Positions 52,212 to 62,362 of a stretch of DNA of 64,000 nucleotides are shown piece after piece. The notes under the pieces are model-generated. The model saw nothing but the letters and a program-made list of their open reading frames with translations. It made no database searches and was not told where the DNA came from. This stretch comes from Duganella sp. BuS-21. Lineage in GTDB: Bacteria > Pseudomonadota > Gammaproteobacteria > Burkholderiales > Burkholderiaceae_D. The DNA is taken from NCBI GenBank assembly GCA_041874725.1, contig CP097466.1, positions 2,356,001-2,420,000 on the forward strand, given 5' to 3'. The position numbers were made by a program, and so were the translations under genes. Each line of letters starts with the position of its first letter. The stretch's first letter is position 1.

Positions 52212-52242
52212 AAAAAAAAACCCCGCAACCGAAGTTGCGGGG
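52212..52242 (-). terminator. Rho-independent terminator after OmpA gene
   Basis: On the minus strand CCCCGCAAC and GTTGCGGGG around TTCG, followed by nine T. It lies 14 bp after the stop. Confidence 0.9.
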
Positions 52243-52256
52243 CGATTCATTGCTGT

Positions 52257-53297
52257 TTAAGGAACGCGACGTTCGATGGTGATTTGTTCCACCTCTACGC
52301 GACGGTTAGGTTCCAGGCACTTGATCAGGTCAGCGCGTTTTTTGTCGTTGCACTCAACCACAGGGCTCGACTCGCCTTTGCCGACGGCGTTCAGGCGGTT
52401 GGCGGCAACACCTTTGGCGACCAGGTAGTCCTTGACCGCATTGGCGCGGCGCTCGGACAGTTTCTGGTTGTACTTGTCGCTGCCCAGACGGTCGGCGTGA
52501 CCGGAGATGGTGACGTCGCTGATGCCGCTGTTGGTGTTCAGCACGGTGGCGATGTCGTCCAGCTTAGGCTGGTTCGGGTTCAGCTTGGCGCTGTCAAACG
52601 TGAACAGCTCGGTGGCCGACATCGTCACTTTTTCAAAGCGCGCCGGCGCTGGTGGCGGCGGTGCTGGTGGTGCTGGTGGCGGTGGTGGTTCCACAGCGGC
52701 TACGGGGGCTGGCGGCGGCGCCGGTGGGGTTGGACGCGGTGGCGCGTTGAACGCGATGTTCAGGCCCACGGTCGCATAGTAGTTGTTGCTCTTGCTGTTA
52801 GGGAAGACGCCGTCACGGATGAAACCGTGCACATTGCGCAGGTCCGCTTGCAGGGCGACGCGTTCGCTCAGGTCGGCCTGGAAGCCCAGGCCGGCGCTCA
52901 GGTAAGGCGAGTTCTTGCGGCGTTCGATATTGCCGACCAGATTGGCCTTGTCGCGTTCAACACCGGCGCCGATCAGCAGGAAAGGACGGAACGATTTACG
53001 GGAGAGCATCAGCAGACCGTCCACGCCCAGCGTGTTTTGCTGGTAGCGCTGGCCGTTTTCGTCGCTGCTGGCGTAGGTCGTGCCCACTTGCACGTCCCAG
53101 TTCTGGTTCACGGCTTTACCGAATTTCAGGCCGCCGCCGTAACCGCGCTTGTCCACGCCGAAGTCGGAATCAGGCTTGATACCGTTCACGCTAGGCTGGA
53201 TGTACCACGATGGGTTGATGACCGCATCTTGGGCCATGGCGGAGAACGACGCACAGAGGACTGCAGCGGCGAGGGCGATTTTTTTTGATTTATTCAC
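52257..53297 (-). CDS. OmpA-family outer-membrane protein
   Basis: 346 residues from a GTG at 53297 (GGGAG at 8 bases); the longer frame upstream runs into the promoter. Signal peptide ends AMA-QDA. N-terminal barrel domain (SWYIQPSVNG, GYGGGLKFGKAVNQNW, YATVGLNIAF), a Pro/Ala-rich linker, and an OmpA peptidoglycan-binding domain (ISGHADRLGSDKYNQKLSERRANAVKDYL). Major structural porin-like protein. Palindrome sites lie upstream. Confidence 0.93.
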   Translation of the reverse strand: MNKSKKIALAAAVLCASFSAMAQDAVINPSWYIQPSVNGIKPDSDFGVDKRGYGGGLKFGKAVNQNWDVQVGTTYASSDENGQRYQQNTLGVDGLLMLSRKSFRPFLLIGAGVERDKANLVGNIERRKNSPYLSAGLGFQADLSERVALQADLRNVHGFIRDGVFPNSKSNNYYATVGLNIAFNAPPRPTPPAPPPAPVAAVEPPPPPAPPAPPPPAPARFEKVTMSATELFTFDSAKLNPNQPKLDDIATVLNTNSGISDVTISGHADRLGSDKYNQKLSERRANAVKDYLVAKGVAANRLNAVGKGESSPVVECNDKKRADLIKCLEPNRRVEVEQITIERRVP

Positions 53298-53392
53298 AGG
53301 TAAGCTCCCGAATTGTTTGAAAATGTTTCGATGCCAGCAATGTTGTTGCACCGCTGATGGACCGAAGATTAGGCAAGTTGGTTCTTTCTCAC

Positions 53393-53408
53393 CGTTCGCT
53401 AGCGCACA
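53393..53408. promoter_or_regulatory. Shared 16-bp palindrome, site 8
   Basis: CGTTCGCTAGCGCACA, 95 bp before the OmpA start. Confidence 0.65.
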
Positions 53409-53498
53409 CAAGTTTGACCTGTCTCAAAACGGTCACATTTGCTGAAAACTTATTTGGATGACATTTGTCCCATCGTAAGGACATAGATGCCTCAATAA

Positions 53499-53514
53499 TG
53501 TTCGTTGCCGCACA
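53499..53514. promoter_or_regulatory. Shared 16-bp palindrome, site 9
   Basis: TGTTCGTTGCCGCACA, 64 bp before the winged-helix gene; 106 bp from site 8 in the same divergent gap. Confidence 0.6.
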
Positions 53515-53578
53515 GACTGCGGCCGCACATGCGGGCATTCTTGGGCATAAGGCATACCCAATCTTAAGGAGTGATCCC

Positions 53579-54205
53579 ATGCACGCAGTCAGCAAACAAC
53601 AAACCCTGGTCCAAAACGAGATGAAAGCCTCGCCAGAGATGCAGGCGACGACAGCGCGCCTGACCATGGTCGATCGTTCGACCCCGGCCCCACTGGACCG
53701 CAAGCCAGCCCTGTCGATGGCGTCCATCGAACGTGTGCGCTCGACTTCGGCCACCCTGCGCCGCATCGAAAACATGCAAAAGCTGATCGCCGAGTTGACC
53801 CAGCACGAAATGCTGGCCGACGAGATCGCCTGGTTCCTGAAATTTTCGCCGTCCGGCGCCCGTAAATATATCCGCGACCTGCGCGAGGCCGGCGTGATCG
53901 AGCTGTCGCGCTATGTCGAAGGCACGGCCACCTATCTGGGTAAGGCGGTGTATCAGCTGACTCCCGACCCGGAGCGCATTGCCGCCTTCCTGGCCGCCAT
54001 CGCCCAGCCGAAACGCGAAGGTGCGCCGCCACGCAAGGAACGTCCAGGCCTGCGCGAACAAGCCATGTCGGGCAGCGGCCGCCACTTCCATATTCTGGCC
54101 GACGATACGCACTATGCGATTCGCGTCAATCGCGGCCCGGTGATGCGCGATCCGCTGGTGGCTGCACTGTTCGGTACGCCGGCTTCGCAGCAAAAAGCAG
54201 AGTAA
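53579..54205 (+). CDS. Winged-helix-like regulator, unknown family
   Basis: 208 residues from the ATG at 53579 (AAGGAG at 7 bases). Residues about 80-145 look like a winged helix (KLIAELTQHEMLADEIAWFLKFS, ARKYIRDLREAGVIELSRYVE, AVYQLTPDPERI), with a basic C-terminal tail (RHFHILADDTHYAIRVNRG). I do not know a named family for the whole protein. It is divergent from OmpA with a palindrome copy in its promoter region, so it may be part of the stress response. Confidence 0.7.
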   Translation: MHAVSKQQTLVQNEMKASPEMQATTARLTMVDRSTPAPLDRKPALSMASIERVRSTSATLRRIENMQKLIAELTQHEMLADEIAWFLKFSPSGARKYIRDLREAGVIELSRYVEGTATYLGKAVYQLTPDPERIAAFLAAIAQPKREGAPPRKERPGLREQAMSGSGRHFHILADDTHYAIRVNRGPVMRDPLVAALFGTPASQQKAE

Positions 54206-54296
54206 GCGTCCCGCCGCAGGGGTATGATGTTTGCATATTGAAATGTAAACAAGCAACCCCAACTACTCCGTCAAGACATACAACGGACAGCGGCAT

Positions 54297-55172
54297 ATGG
54301 AAGCTTTGATCTGGATAGGCCTGACGGCGCTGCTGATTGCAGCGCCATTTTTCTTGCCGCGCTGGCGCCTGCGGCGCGTGCTGGCGCGGCCGTTGCCGCC
54401 CCAGGCGGAGGCCGTGTTGCAGCGGAACATACCCGTCTACACACGCATGAGCCCGGATCTACAGCGGCAGCTGCGGCACATGGTGGTGCAGTTCCTGCAT
54501 CAAAAGAAATTCGTCGGCTGCGAAGGACTGGAGGTGACCGATGAAATGGCCGTCACCATCGCCGGGCAGGCTTGCCTGCTGTTGCTGAACCGCCCCAGCA
54601 AGGTCTATCCGGCCTTGCACACCATCCTGGTCTACCCCAGCGAATTCGTGGCGCAGCGCGCCGAAGTAGGGCCGGGCGGCGTAGTCACGCCGGGCCGCCA
54701 GAGCATGCTGGGCGAATCGTGGGACGATGGCCGCGTGGTGCTGTCCTGGGACAATGTCCAGCGCGGCGCCGCCGACTGGACCGACGGCCACAACGTGGTC
54801 CTGCACGAATTCGCCCATCAGCTCGACAGCGAATCGGGCCGCGCCAACGGCGCCCCCTACCTGGGCAATCCGGCCAGCTACCGCGAATGGTCGGAAGTGC
54901 TGTCGCGCGACTTTCAAAACCTGCGCATGAATGCCATGTACCGCCAGCAGACGGTAATGGACCCCTACGGCGCTACCAACCCGGCGGAATTCTTTGCCGT
55001 GGCGACCGAAACCTTCTTCGAAAAACCGTACCAGATGGCCGAGCACCACGCCGAGCTGTACGCGGAATTCCTCAAATACTACCGCGTCGATCCGCGCGAA
55101 TGGATGACGCCACCTGCGCCGCCTCCGCCAGTGCAAGAAGCGCCGCCTTACGGCTATGTCGCCGGCTGGTAA
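54297..55172 (+). CDS. mtfA: MtfA-family zinc peptidase (M90)
   Basis: 291 residues. N-terminal transmembrane segment (about 5-21), then the MtfA zinc protease with HEFAHQLD (His170, Glu171, His174) and a downstream acidic ligand in FFAVATETFFEKP. E. coli MtfA binds and inactivates the Mlc repressor and is an aminopeptidase. Here the N-terminal membrane helix makes it membrane-bound, as in many Proteobacteria outside the enterics. A Pro-rich tail follows. Convergent with the signalling operon. Confidence 0.9.
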   Translation: MEALIWIGLTALLIAAPFFLPRWRLRRVLARPLPPQAEAVLQRNIPVYTRMSPDLQRQLRHMVVQFLHQKKFVGCEGLEVTDEMAVTIAGQACLLLLNRPSKVYPALHTILVYPSEFVAQRAEVGPGGVVTPGRQSMLGESWDDGRVVLSWDNVQRGAADWTDGHNVVLHEFAHQLDSESGRANGAPYLGNPASYREWSEVLSRDFQNLRMNAMYRQQTVMDPYGATNPAEFFAVATETFFEKPYQMAEHHAELYAEFLKYYRVDPREWMTPPAPPPPVQEAPPYGYVAGW

Positions 55173-55177
55173 GACGG

Positions 55178-55674
55178 CTACAAGATAATTGAGCCGTCGT
55201 CGCTGCGCTTGACGTGCAGCAGGCCCGGCTCCTCCTGTTCCAGCCGGCGCGCCTCGAGTTCCTGCGCACTCGGGCTGCGGCCGGCCTCGGCCAGCAGGCG
55301 CTGGCGTTCGTCCAGCGCCTGCAGCATGTTTTGCTCCAGCTCCGACTGCTGCCACGGCTTGGAGATGAAGCGGAACACCTGGGCCTCGTTGATGGCGGTC
55401 ATGGCGGTCTGGAAATCGGTGGAGGCGCTCAGCATGATGCGCACCGTGGTCGGGGCGACGTCCTTGAGCGCCTGCAGGAACTCGCCGCCGCTCATTTCCG
55501 GCATCATGAAATCCGACACCACCAGGTCGAACTCGCACACGCAGATGCGGTTCAACGCCTCGAACGGGTTGGTGAAGGTTTCGATCTGGGCCCCGGCCAG
55601 CGGCTTGCTTTGGCGCAGCGCGCGCTGCAGGGCGCTCAGCATATTCGGTTCATCGTCCACCAGCAGTATGCGGC

Positions 55675-55678
<4 letters not shown>
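55178..55678 (-). CDS. Response-regulator receiver protein
   Basis: 166 residues, a single receiver domain with acidic pair VDDE, phosphoacceptor Asp56 in VVSDFMMPEMSGG, the conserved Thr/Ser in MLSAS and Lys in FRFISKPWQ, followed by a helical tail (LQALDERQRLLAEAG). No DNA-binding output. It overlaps the end of the histidine kinase gene by four bases (ATGA), so they are a pair; it may pass phosphate on or bind another protein. Confidence 0.93.
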
Positions 55679-57051
<1,373 letters not shown>

Positions 57052-57072
57052 GGCTGGCCCCTGATTGATGAC

Positions 57073-57879
57073 TCAGTTGATTAAAATCTGGCACATATCG
57101 TTTACCGTCAGCGTGCAGTGCTCGGTCAGCTGGCGGCGTTGTTCGTCGTCGAAGGCCAGCGTGGCCCAGGTCGACTCCTTGTCATCGGCCGGGCCGGCCA
57201 GCAGATGTGCCAACCCCACCGCCAGCGCCAGTCCGGTGGCATCGGCGCGGTGCTGCTGGCTGATGGCGTCCTGTATCGCCAGCGGAAATTTCCAGTGCGC
57301 CGCCAGCGCCCGGCCGGCCTCGGTGTGGTCGACGCCGAACACGGCCAGCTCCGCCTCCGCCAGGCTGGCGTCCTGGTGGACCTTGCGCCACAGCGGCACG
57401 GCGGCATATTCCTCGGGGAAGCGGGTGGCCAGCACCAGCGTGCCGAGGTTGTGCAGCAGGCCGGTGGTAAACGCGGCGTCCGGGCTTTGCCGCAGGTGGC
57501 GCGCCAGCGCGCGCGCCCACACGGCGGTGGCGATGGCGTGGCGCCAGAAGGCGTCGAAGTCGAGCGGCGTGCCGGGCGCCTTGGGCACGGCGCCGATGAC
57601 GCCGCAGGCCGTCACCAGCGTGCGCACGCTGTGCAGGCCCAGCACCGACATCGCCTGCGGGATGCTGATCACTTTGGATGGCATGCCGTAGAACGAGGAA
57701 TTGGCCAGCCTCAGCGTCTTGGCGGTCAGGGCCTGGTCGAGCGCGAGGCGGCCGGCCAGGTAGTTCAGGTCGATATCGTCTACGTCCTCCATGCTGGATA
57801 GCAGTTCGGCCACCACCGCCGGCAGCGAGGGCAGATCGTGCACGCGGCGCACCACTTCCTCGAGCGCGACCGGGCTCAT
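57073..57879 (-). CDS. HDOD-domain signalling protein
   Basis: 268 residues from the ATG at 57879, overlapping the upstream stop by four bases. HDOD fold: VHDLPSLPAVVAELLSSM, LTAKTLRLANSSFYGMPSK, ISIPQAMSVLGLHSVRTLV, FTTGLLHNLGTLVLA and GVDHTEAGRALAAHW. HDOD lacks the HD metal residues and is a non-catalytic protein-interaction domain linked to c-di-GMP and motility signalling. Confidence 0.93.
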   Translation of the reverse strand: MSPVALEEVVRRVHDLPSLPAVVAELLSSMEDVDDIDLNYLAGRLALDQALTAKTLRLANSSFYGMPSKVISIPQAMSVLGLHSVRTLVTACGVIGAVPKAPGTPLDFDAFWRHAIATAVWARALARHLRQSPDAAFTTGLLHNLGTLVLATRFPEEYAAVPLWRKVHQDASLAEAELAVFGVDHTEAGRALAAHWKFPLAIQDAISQQHRADATGLALAVGLAHLLAGPADDKESTWATLAFDDEQRRQLTEHCTLTVNDMCQILIN

Positions 57880-59378
57880 GTCGCGTCTCCCGCCAGGCTG
57901 AAGGTCAGCAGGCTGCCGCGCGAGGCCGAATGCCGGCCCATGGCATAGGCGTGCACGGCGTAGCGCCGGCCTGCGATGTCGACCTGGCGGCCGGCGGCCG
58001 GCGCCGCCGCTGTGGTGTCGAACAATTGCGGCAGCACGGCGCGCGCCTGGTTGCCGAGCAGGGCGCCGCTGTGCGCGAACAACTGGCCGGCGGCGCCGTT
58101 GATGAAGGCGATCATGCCATCGTCGTCCAGGCCGATCACCGCCAGCGGCAGCTGCTGCAAGACTTCGCGCGCGATGCCGAGGCTGATCTCGTCGCGGTCG
58201 ATCTGGCGCTGCATCTGGTGCAGCAGCTGCTCCATGCGGCGGTTGGCGCCGGCCAGTTCGTGGTTGGCATTGCGCACCTCCATGTTCAGGCGCGCGTTGT
58301 CGTCGGCAATTTCCTTGAGGCGGAAGGCGTCGGCCAAATGGCCCCGCAACTGCGCATCGTTCCACGGCTTGGTGAGGAATTTGTAGATTGCACCCTCGTT
58401 GACGGCCTCGGTGACCGATTGCAGTTCGGTGTAGCCGGACAGCATGATGCGGAGGGTGTCCGGCCGCAGGATGCGTGCGCGGCGCAGGAAGTCGGCGCCG
58501 CTCAGTCCGGGCATGCGCTGGTCGGAGATGATGACGTCGACCGGCTGCTGCGCCAGCATCTCCAGCGCCTGCTCGCCGCAGTCGGCGCTCAGGATGTGGT
58601 AGCCGTCCGGCCGCAGCAAGCGCTTGAGCGCCGACAGGATATTGGCCTCGTCGTCCACCAGCAGCAGGCAGCGGCGCCGCGTCGGGTTGCGCAGCAGCTG
58701 CGGTGGCAGCCGCCGGTCCTCGCGCAGCAGGGCGCCAACGTCGACGGCAGACAGCGGCGCCGCGTACAGGTCGCCCTGCACCAGGTCGCACAGGTTGGTG
58801 CGCAGGAAGGCGCACTGTGCTTCGGTGTGCACGCCGTCGGCGGCGATGCGGATGCCGAGATGGTGGGCCATGGCGATCAAGGCCTGGCACCGTGCGGCGG
58901 CAGCGGCGTCGTCGGCCACGCTGCGCACGCGCGCGGCGTCGAGCTTGACGTAGTCGAAGGGATAGCGCAGGAGATGGGTCAGGCAGGCCGGGCCGGCGCC
59001 GAAGTGGTCCAGCGTGAGGCAGGCGCCCAGCTGCTTGAAGAAATCCAGCGCGCGGTCGCTGGCGTCAGGATCGCGGCTGAGGGTCGCCTCGTCGAGTTCC
59101 AGCGTCAGCGCGGCGGGCTGGACATTGCATTGTTCGAGCACGGCCGCCACCTCGTGGCCGAAGGCCGGATCGTGCAGTTGTGCCGACCCGACGTTGATGG
59201 TCACCTGCAGATCGCCGCCGGCCAGCACGCCGCCTTGCCACAGCTGGCGGTCGGCGCAGGAGCGGCGCAGCAGCGGCAGGCTGCCGGAACCCGGCGACAG
59301 CATCTCCAATCCGGCGACCGCGCCATTGCGCAAATCGACCAGCGGCTGGTATCGCGGCGGCGTCTCATCGAACTCCAT
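57876..59378 (-). CDS. Degenerate EAL - receiver - PAS-like hybrid protein
   Basis: 500 residues. About 1-225: EAL-type barrel with replaced catalytic motifs (GLEML for E-A-L, ELDEATL for E-x-x-E-S, LDHFGAG for DDFGTG, AADGVHTE for AEGVET); it is probably a c-di-GMP binder or a dead enzyme. About 240-360: receiver with VDDE, the Asp in VIISDQRMPGLSG and the Lys in FLTKPWN. About 365-410: coiled-coil. About 415-495: a PAS-like domain (LPLAVIGLDDDGMIAFINGAAGQLF). AGGA precedes the ATG. First gene of the operon. Confidence 0.88.
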   Translation of the reverse strand: MEFDETPPRYQPLVDLRNGAVAGLEMLSPGSGSLPLLRRSCADRQLWQGGVLAGGDLQVTINVGSAQLHDPAFGHEVAAVLEQCNVQPAALTLELDEATLSRDPDASDRALDFFKQLGACLTLDHFGAGPACLTHLLRYPFDYVKLDAARVRSVADDAAAAARCQALIAMAHHLGIRIAADGVHTEAQCAFLRTNLCDLVQGDLYAAPLSAVDVGALLREDRRLPPQLLRNPTRRRCLLLVDDEANILSALKRLLRPDGYHILSADCGEQALEMLAQQPVDVIISDQRMPGLSGADFLRRARILRPDTLRIMLSGYTELQSVTEAVNEGAIYKFLTKPWNDAQLRGHLADAFRLKEIADDNARLNMEVRNANHELAGANRRMEQLLHQMQRQIDRDEISLGIAREVLQQLPLAVIGLDDDGMIAFINGAAGQLFAHSGALLGNQARAVLPQLFDTTAAAPAAGRQVDIAGRRYAVHAYAMGRHSASRGSLLTFSLAGDAT

Positions 59379-59445
59379 CAGGCGTTCCTATCGAAATGGA
59401 AGCTTGCTGCTCGAAAATACTATCGACTGATTATACGGCCAAACA

Positions 59446-59461
59446 TGTGCGGGAGCGAACG
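59446..59461. promoter_or_regulatory. Shared 16-bp palindrome, site 10
   Basis: TGTGCGGGAGCGAACG, 56 bp before the glycine-zipper stress protein; the last base differs from the consensus. Confidence 0.5.
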
Positions 59462-59517
59462 GAAGCCGGCGGACAGGCGGGCCACACTGCGGCTAACCAT
59501 GAACACAGGAGAACATC

Positions 59518-60075
59518 ATGAGCAACATCATTGCGGGACATTTCCAGTTGCAGGATGAAATCGCCAACGCGCGGCTGGCCTTGCTGGACGCCGGCTTCGG
59601 GGCGGCGCGCATCAGTTCCTTCTATGTCAATCCGCCCGGCCAGCACGATGTGTACGAGCTGGGCGGGGACCATGACAAATCGCCGGGCGCCAAGGAAAGC
59701 GATGAAGGCGTGGTCAAGGGCGGCGCCGCCGGCGCGGTGGCGGGCGCGGTGGTCGGCGCGGCCACCATGCCCGTGACCGGGCCGATCGGTCCGGTGGTGG
59801 GCGCGCTGGTGGGCGCCCACGTCGGTTCGCTGTACAGCCTGCACAAGATGAAGGAGGCCGGCGAGCCGGACGAGGACGGCAGCAATGTGCGCGCGCCGCG
59901 CAAGGCCGGCATGATGATCGCGGTGGCGGTCGACGACCAGGCGCAGGAGCAGCGCGCGCTGGGCGTGCTGCTGCGCCTGGGGGCGCGCGAGATTGAGCGC
60001 GCGGAAGGCCAGATCACGGCAGGCGACTGGCGCGATTTCGATCCGAATTCGCTGCCCGAATTGATCGCCGGCTAA
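59518..60075 (+). CDS. Glycine-zipper stress-type protein
   Basis: 185 residues. N-terminal strand-helix unit (FQLQDEIANARLALLDAGFGAARISSFYVNPPG), a long glycine zipper (VVKGGAAGAVAGAVVGAATM, VTGPIGPVVGALVGAHVGSL), and a C-terminal half that repeats the N-terminal fold (MMIAVAVDDQAQEQRALGVLLRLGAREIERAEG). This two-ferredoxin-like-plus-zipper layout recurs in Burkholderiales stress proteins; function unknown. AGGAG precedes the ATG. Confidence 0.82.
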   Translation: MSNIIAGHFQLQDEIANARLALLDAGFGAARISSFYVNPPGQHDVYELGGDHDKSPGAKESDEGVVKGGAAGAVAGAVVGAATMPVTGPIGPVVGALVGAHVGSLYSLHKMKEAGEPDEDGSNVRAPRKAGMMIAVAVDDQAQEQRALGVLLRLGAREIERAEGQITAGDWRDFDPNSLPELIAG

Positions 60076-60076
60076 T

Positions 60077-60105
60077 CGTCGGCTGACCGTCGGCTGACCG
60101 TCGGC
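60077..60105 (+). repeat. 11-bp tandem repeat after the glycine-zipper gene
   Basis: CGTCGGCTGAC occurs twice and then in part (CGTCGGC) directly after the stop codon. No role is apparent. Confidence 0.6.
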
Positions 60106-60244
60106 GGTCCGCACTCCGGCAACAGTGTCGGCTTGCTATCCCTCTTTTGGGCCATGCTGTTGCATATCGGCGACGATCTCAGCGCGCTGAGCAATTTTCG
60201 GTATGATAGTCGCTAGACACCCAACCGAAGAGCGGGAGGCGGCA

Positions 60245-60601
60245 ATGACACAGGCATGGCTAGTGCTCACTGGTCCTGACGGACGTGATGTGGCTGCGCC
60301 GTCCGAGGCCCAGCTGGCGGCGGCGCTGGCCGACGTCTACGGCAGCAAGGCGCCGGTTTCCGACGACGGCCCCGGCAGCGCCGTGCTGCGCTTCGGTTAC
60401 GACGACGGCTTGATGTACGAAATGGAAGTGTCGTCCGGCGGCGCGGTGCGCTTCGCCGAATGGTCGGACCGCGATTGCGAAATCGCGCTGGCCTCACCGC
60501 GCACCATGACCGTGCCGGCGCAATCCGACGCCTTGCAGCTGTGGCGCCTGATGGCGCAGCGGCAGGTGGCCAAGATCCGCAACCAGCCGTGGCGCGACTG
60601 A
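60245..60601 (+). CDS. Hypothetical protein
   Basis: 118 residues from the ATG at 60245 (GGGAGG at 6 bases). Soluble, alpha+beta, with a likely C-terminal helix (ALQLWRLMAQRQVAKIRNQPW). No family recognised. The upstream frame to 60203 lacks a ribosome site. Confidence 0.65.
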   Translation: MTQAWLVLTGPDGRDVAAPSEAQLAAALADVYGSKAPVSDDGPGSAVLRFGYDDGLMYEMEVSSGGAVRFAEWSDRDCEIALASPRTMTVPAQSDALQLWRLMAQRQVAKIRNQPWRD

Positions 60602-60622
60602 TAGCGACTTGAGCCTGCCGCG

Positions 60623-61003
60623 CTAGCGCCGGCCCCGTTCCAGCCGCGTCTGGCACTGGATGCAACAGCGCGCCTCGGGGCAGGCCGCCAGCCGCGAGTA
60701 GCCTGTCGGCTCGCCACAACTTTCACATAATCCATAACTCGCATCGTCGAACCTGGCCAATGCATGGCGCACCAGGTCGAGCCGGCGTGCCGTAAGCGTG
60801 GCCGCCTCATGCACGGCGCTATGCAGCGCGCGCTGGCTGGCGTTGTCGGCGGGGGACGCTTCGGCCACGTGCGGCAGCGGCAGGCGCAGGTCGGTGGTGC
60901 GGTCGAGATCGTCCGCAAGTTGGCTCAGCAGGGCGGCGTGCGCCTGCGTCAGGCGTTCCTGCAGCTCGTGCCACTGTTGATCGTTCAAACCGTTCGCGCC
61001 CAT
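60623..61003 (-). CDS. DksA/TraR-family zinc-finger protein
   Basis: 126 residues from the ATG at 61003 (GGGAG at 8 bases); an ATG ten codons earlier has no ribosome site. N-terminal coiled-coil (ELQERLTQAHAALLSQLADDLDR), then a C4 zinc finger, LCESCGEPTGYSRLAACPEARCCIQC, the DksA/TraR signature. Such proteins enter the secondary channel of RNA polymerase and tune transcription with ppGpp. It lacks the DxxDxA tip of true DksA, so it is a DksA-like rather than DksA. Confidence 0.85.
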   Translation of the reverse strand: MGANGLNDQQWHELQERLTQAHAALLSQLADDLDRTTDLRLPLPHVAEASPADNASQRALHSAVHEAATLTARRLDLVRHALARFDDASYGLCESCGEPTGYSRLAACPEARCCIQCQTRLERGRR

Positions 61004-61079
61004 GCCTGTGCTCCCACTTTTCTCCTCTGGCATTGGACCCGCTGCACGCCGATTGGTTCTGCGCCATGGCTGCAGCGGG

Positions 61080-61505
61080 CTACAGCGCCTCGATGTGGTG
61101 CTTGAGTTTTTCCAGCGGCTGCAGCACCTTGTCCGGCTTGCCGGTGGCGACGGCCGCGCCCAGCGAAATCAGCTCGGCGGCGAAGTCCACCAGGTCCTTG
61201 ATGCGCTCGATCTTGTCGATCTTTTCCTGCGCGCGTGCGGTCACTTCCAGCAATTGCTGCTGCTGCGCGGCGAGGCCGCCGGCGGCCAACACGGCGGCGT
61301 CCAGGTACAGGCTGTTGGCGCGCTGGCGCAGCGCCACTTCGTTCTCAAACAGCGCCTGCGCCACGCCCTGCGAAATGCCGGGGATGCCGCCTTCCGGCGC
61401 CGGCTTGCGGATGGCGCGCATCAGGCGTTGATGCAGGGCCTCGGCGCAGGCGGACAAATGGTCGGCCAGCGTTTCGAACGCGGCTTGTTTATGCGGATCT
61501 GTCAT
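61080..61505 (-). CDS. Hypothetical helical protein
   Basis: 141 residues, helical, soluble, with a hydrophobic stretch (DFAAELISLGAAVATGKPDKV) that is too short and mixed for a sure membrane helix. AAGGAG precedes the ATG. It lies 9 bp after the lipoprotein gene, so the two form an operon. No family recognised. Confidence 0.65.
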   Translation of the reverse strand: MTDPHKQAAFETLADHLSACAEALHQRLMRAIRKPAPEGGIPGISQGVAQALFENEVALRQRANSLYLDAAVLAAGGLAAQQQQLLEVTARAQEKIDKIERIKDLVDFAAELISLGAAVATGKPDKVLQPLEKLKHHIEAL

Positions 61506-61514
61506 GGCTGCTCC

Positions 61515-62285
61515 TTACGGTTTTGCGGAGATTTGCGCCACCAGCGCGCGGTGCTGCTGCTCGATCGCGTCCAGGTTCTTGCGCGCCAGCGTATAGCGCA
61601 GACCGACCAGGCGGAACTCGGCCTGCTTCTGTTGCTGCTGTGCTTTGGCGAGCGCGATCAGCAGCTTGTCGTGCTTGGGATCACGGAAGGGGATTTCCGA
61701 TTCCAGCATGCCGATGACGATTTTCTCTTCGTTCTCGCTGGTCTTGTCATACAGGCGCAGCAGGGTACGCATGGCGTCCAGCAGATCCTGTACCGGTTGC
61801 TGGCCTTCGCGCAGGATGTCGTTGACGGCGTTCTCCTGCAGCGGCCGGGTGAGGCCGCGCGCGATCAGGCGCGTGAGGCCGGCAAAGGCGTTGACGTGGC
61901 GGTCGTCCAGGCCGGAATCGGGCCAGGCCTTGATGCCGGTGCCGATGTTCTTCACCTGGTCTTCCAGGTCGTAGCGGTTGTCGCCGGCCAGCTTGCCCAG
62001 CGTCTGCATATAGGCCTGCAGGCCGTACTGCAGCTTGACGAAATCGTCGCAGGCTTGCTGGCGGCGGGCGTCGATCTGCTGCGCGCGGGCGTCGGCCTCG
62101 GGCGAGAGGAACGGCTGCTCGCGCTGGTAGGTCTGGCGGTAGCGCTCCGTCAGTTCGTGATAGGCGCCGAGCTTGGGCGCCTGGTCGGCCAAGGCGCGCA
62201 CCTCGGCCATGCGCGGGGTGCTGCTGGCGCAGCCGGTGAGGATGGCCAGCAGGCCGACGATCAGGAACAGGCGGGACAGTTTCAT
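61515..62285 (-). CDS. Lipoprotein of unknown function
   Basis: 256 residues from the ATG at 62285 (GGAG at 5 bases; a GTG two codons earlier is less likely). Lipobox LLAILTGCAS. The mature part is almost all helix with coiled-coil (YHELTERYRQTYQREQPFL..., and LARKNLDAIEQQHRALVAQI). Operon with the downstream helical gene; the two products may interact at the membrane. Confidence 0.75.
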   Translation of the reverse strand: MKLSRLFLIVGLLAILTGCASSTPRMAEVRALADQAPKLGAYHELTERYRQTYQREQPFLSPEADARAQQIDARRQQACDDFVKLQYGLQAYMQTLGKLAGDNRYDLEDQVKNIGTGIKAWPDSGLDDRHVNAFAGLTRLIARGLTRPLQENAVNDILREGQQPVQDLLDAMRTLLRLYDKTSENEEKIVIGMLESEIPFRDPKHDKLLIALAKAQQQQKQAEFRLVGLRYTLARKNLDAIEQQHRALVAQISAKP

Positions 62286-62362
62286 GGGCACTCCGCAGTG
62301 AGGGAAACGCTAGGGTCGATTGTTGCCGCTGGTGAAGATTTTGGTGTTGCGCGGGCGCAAGA

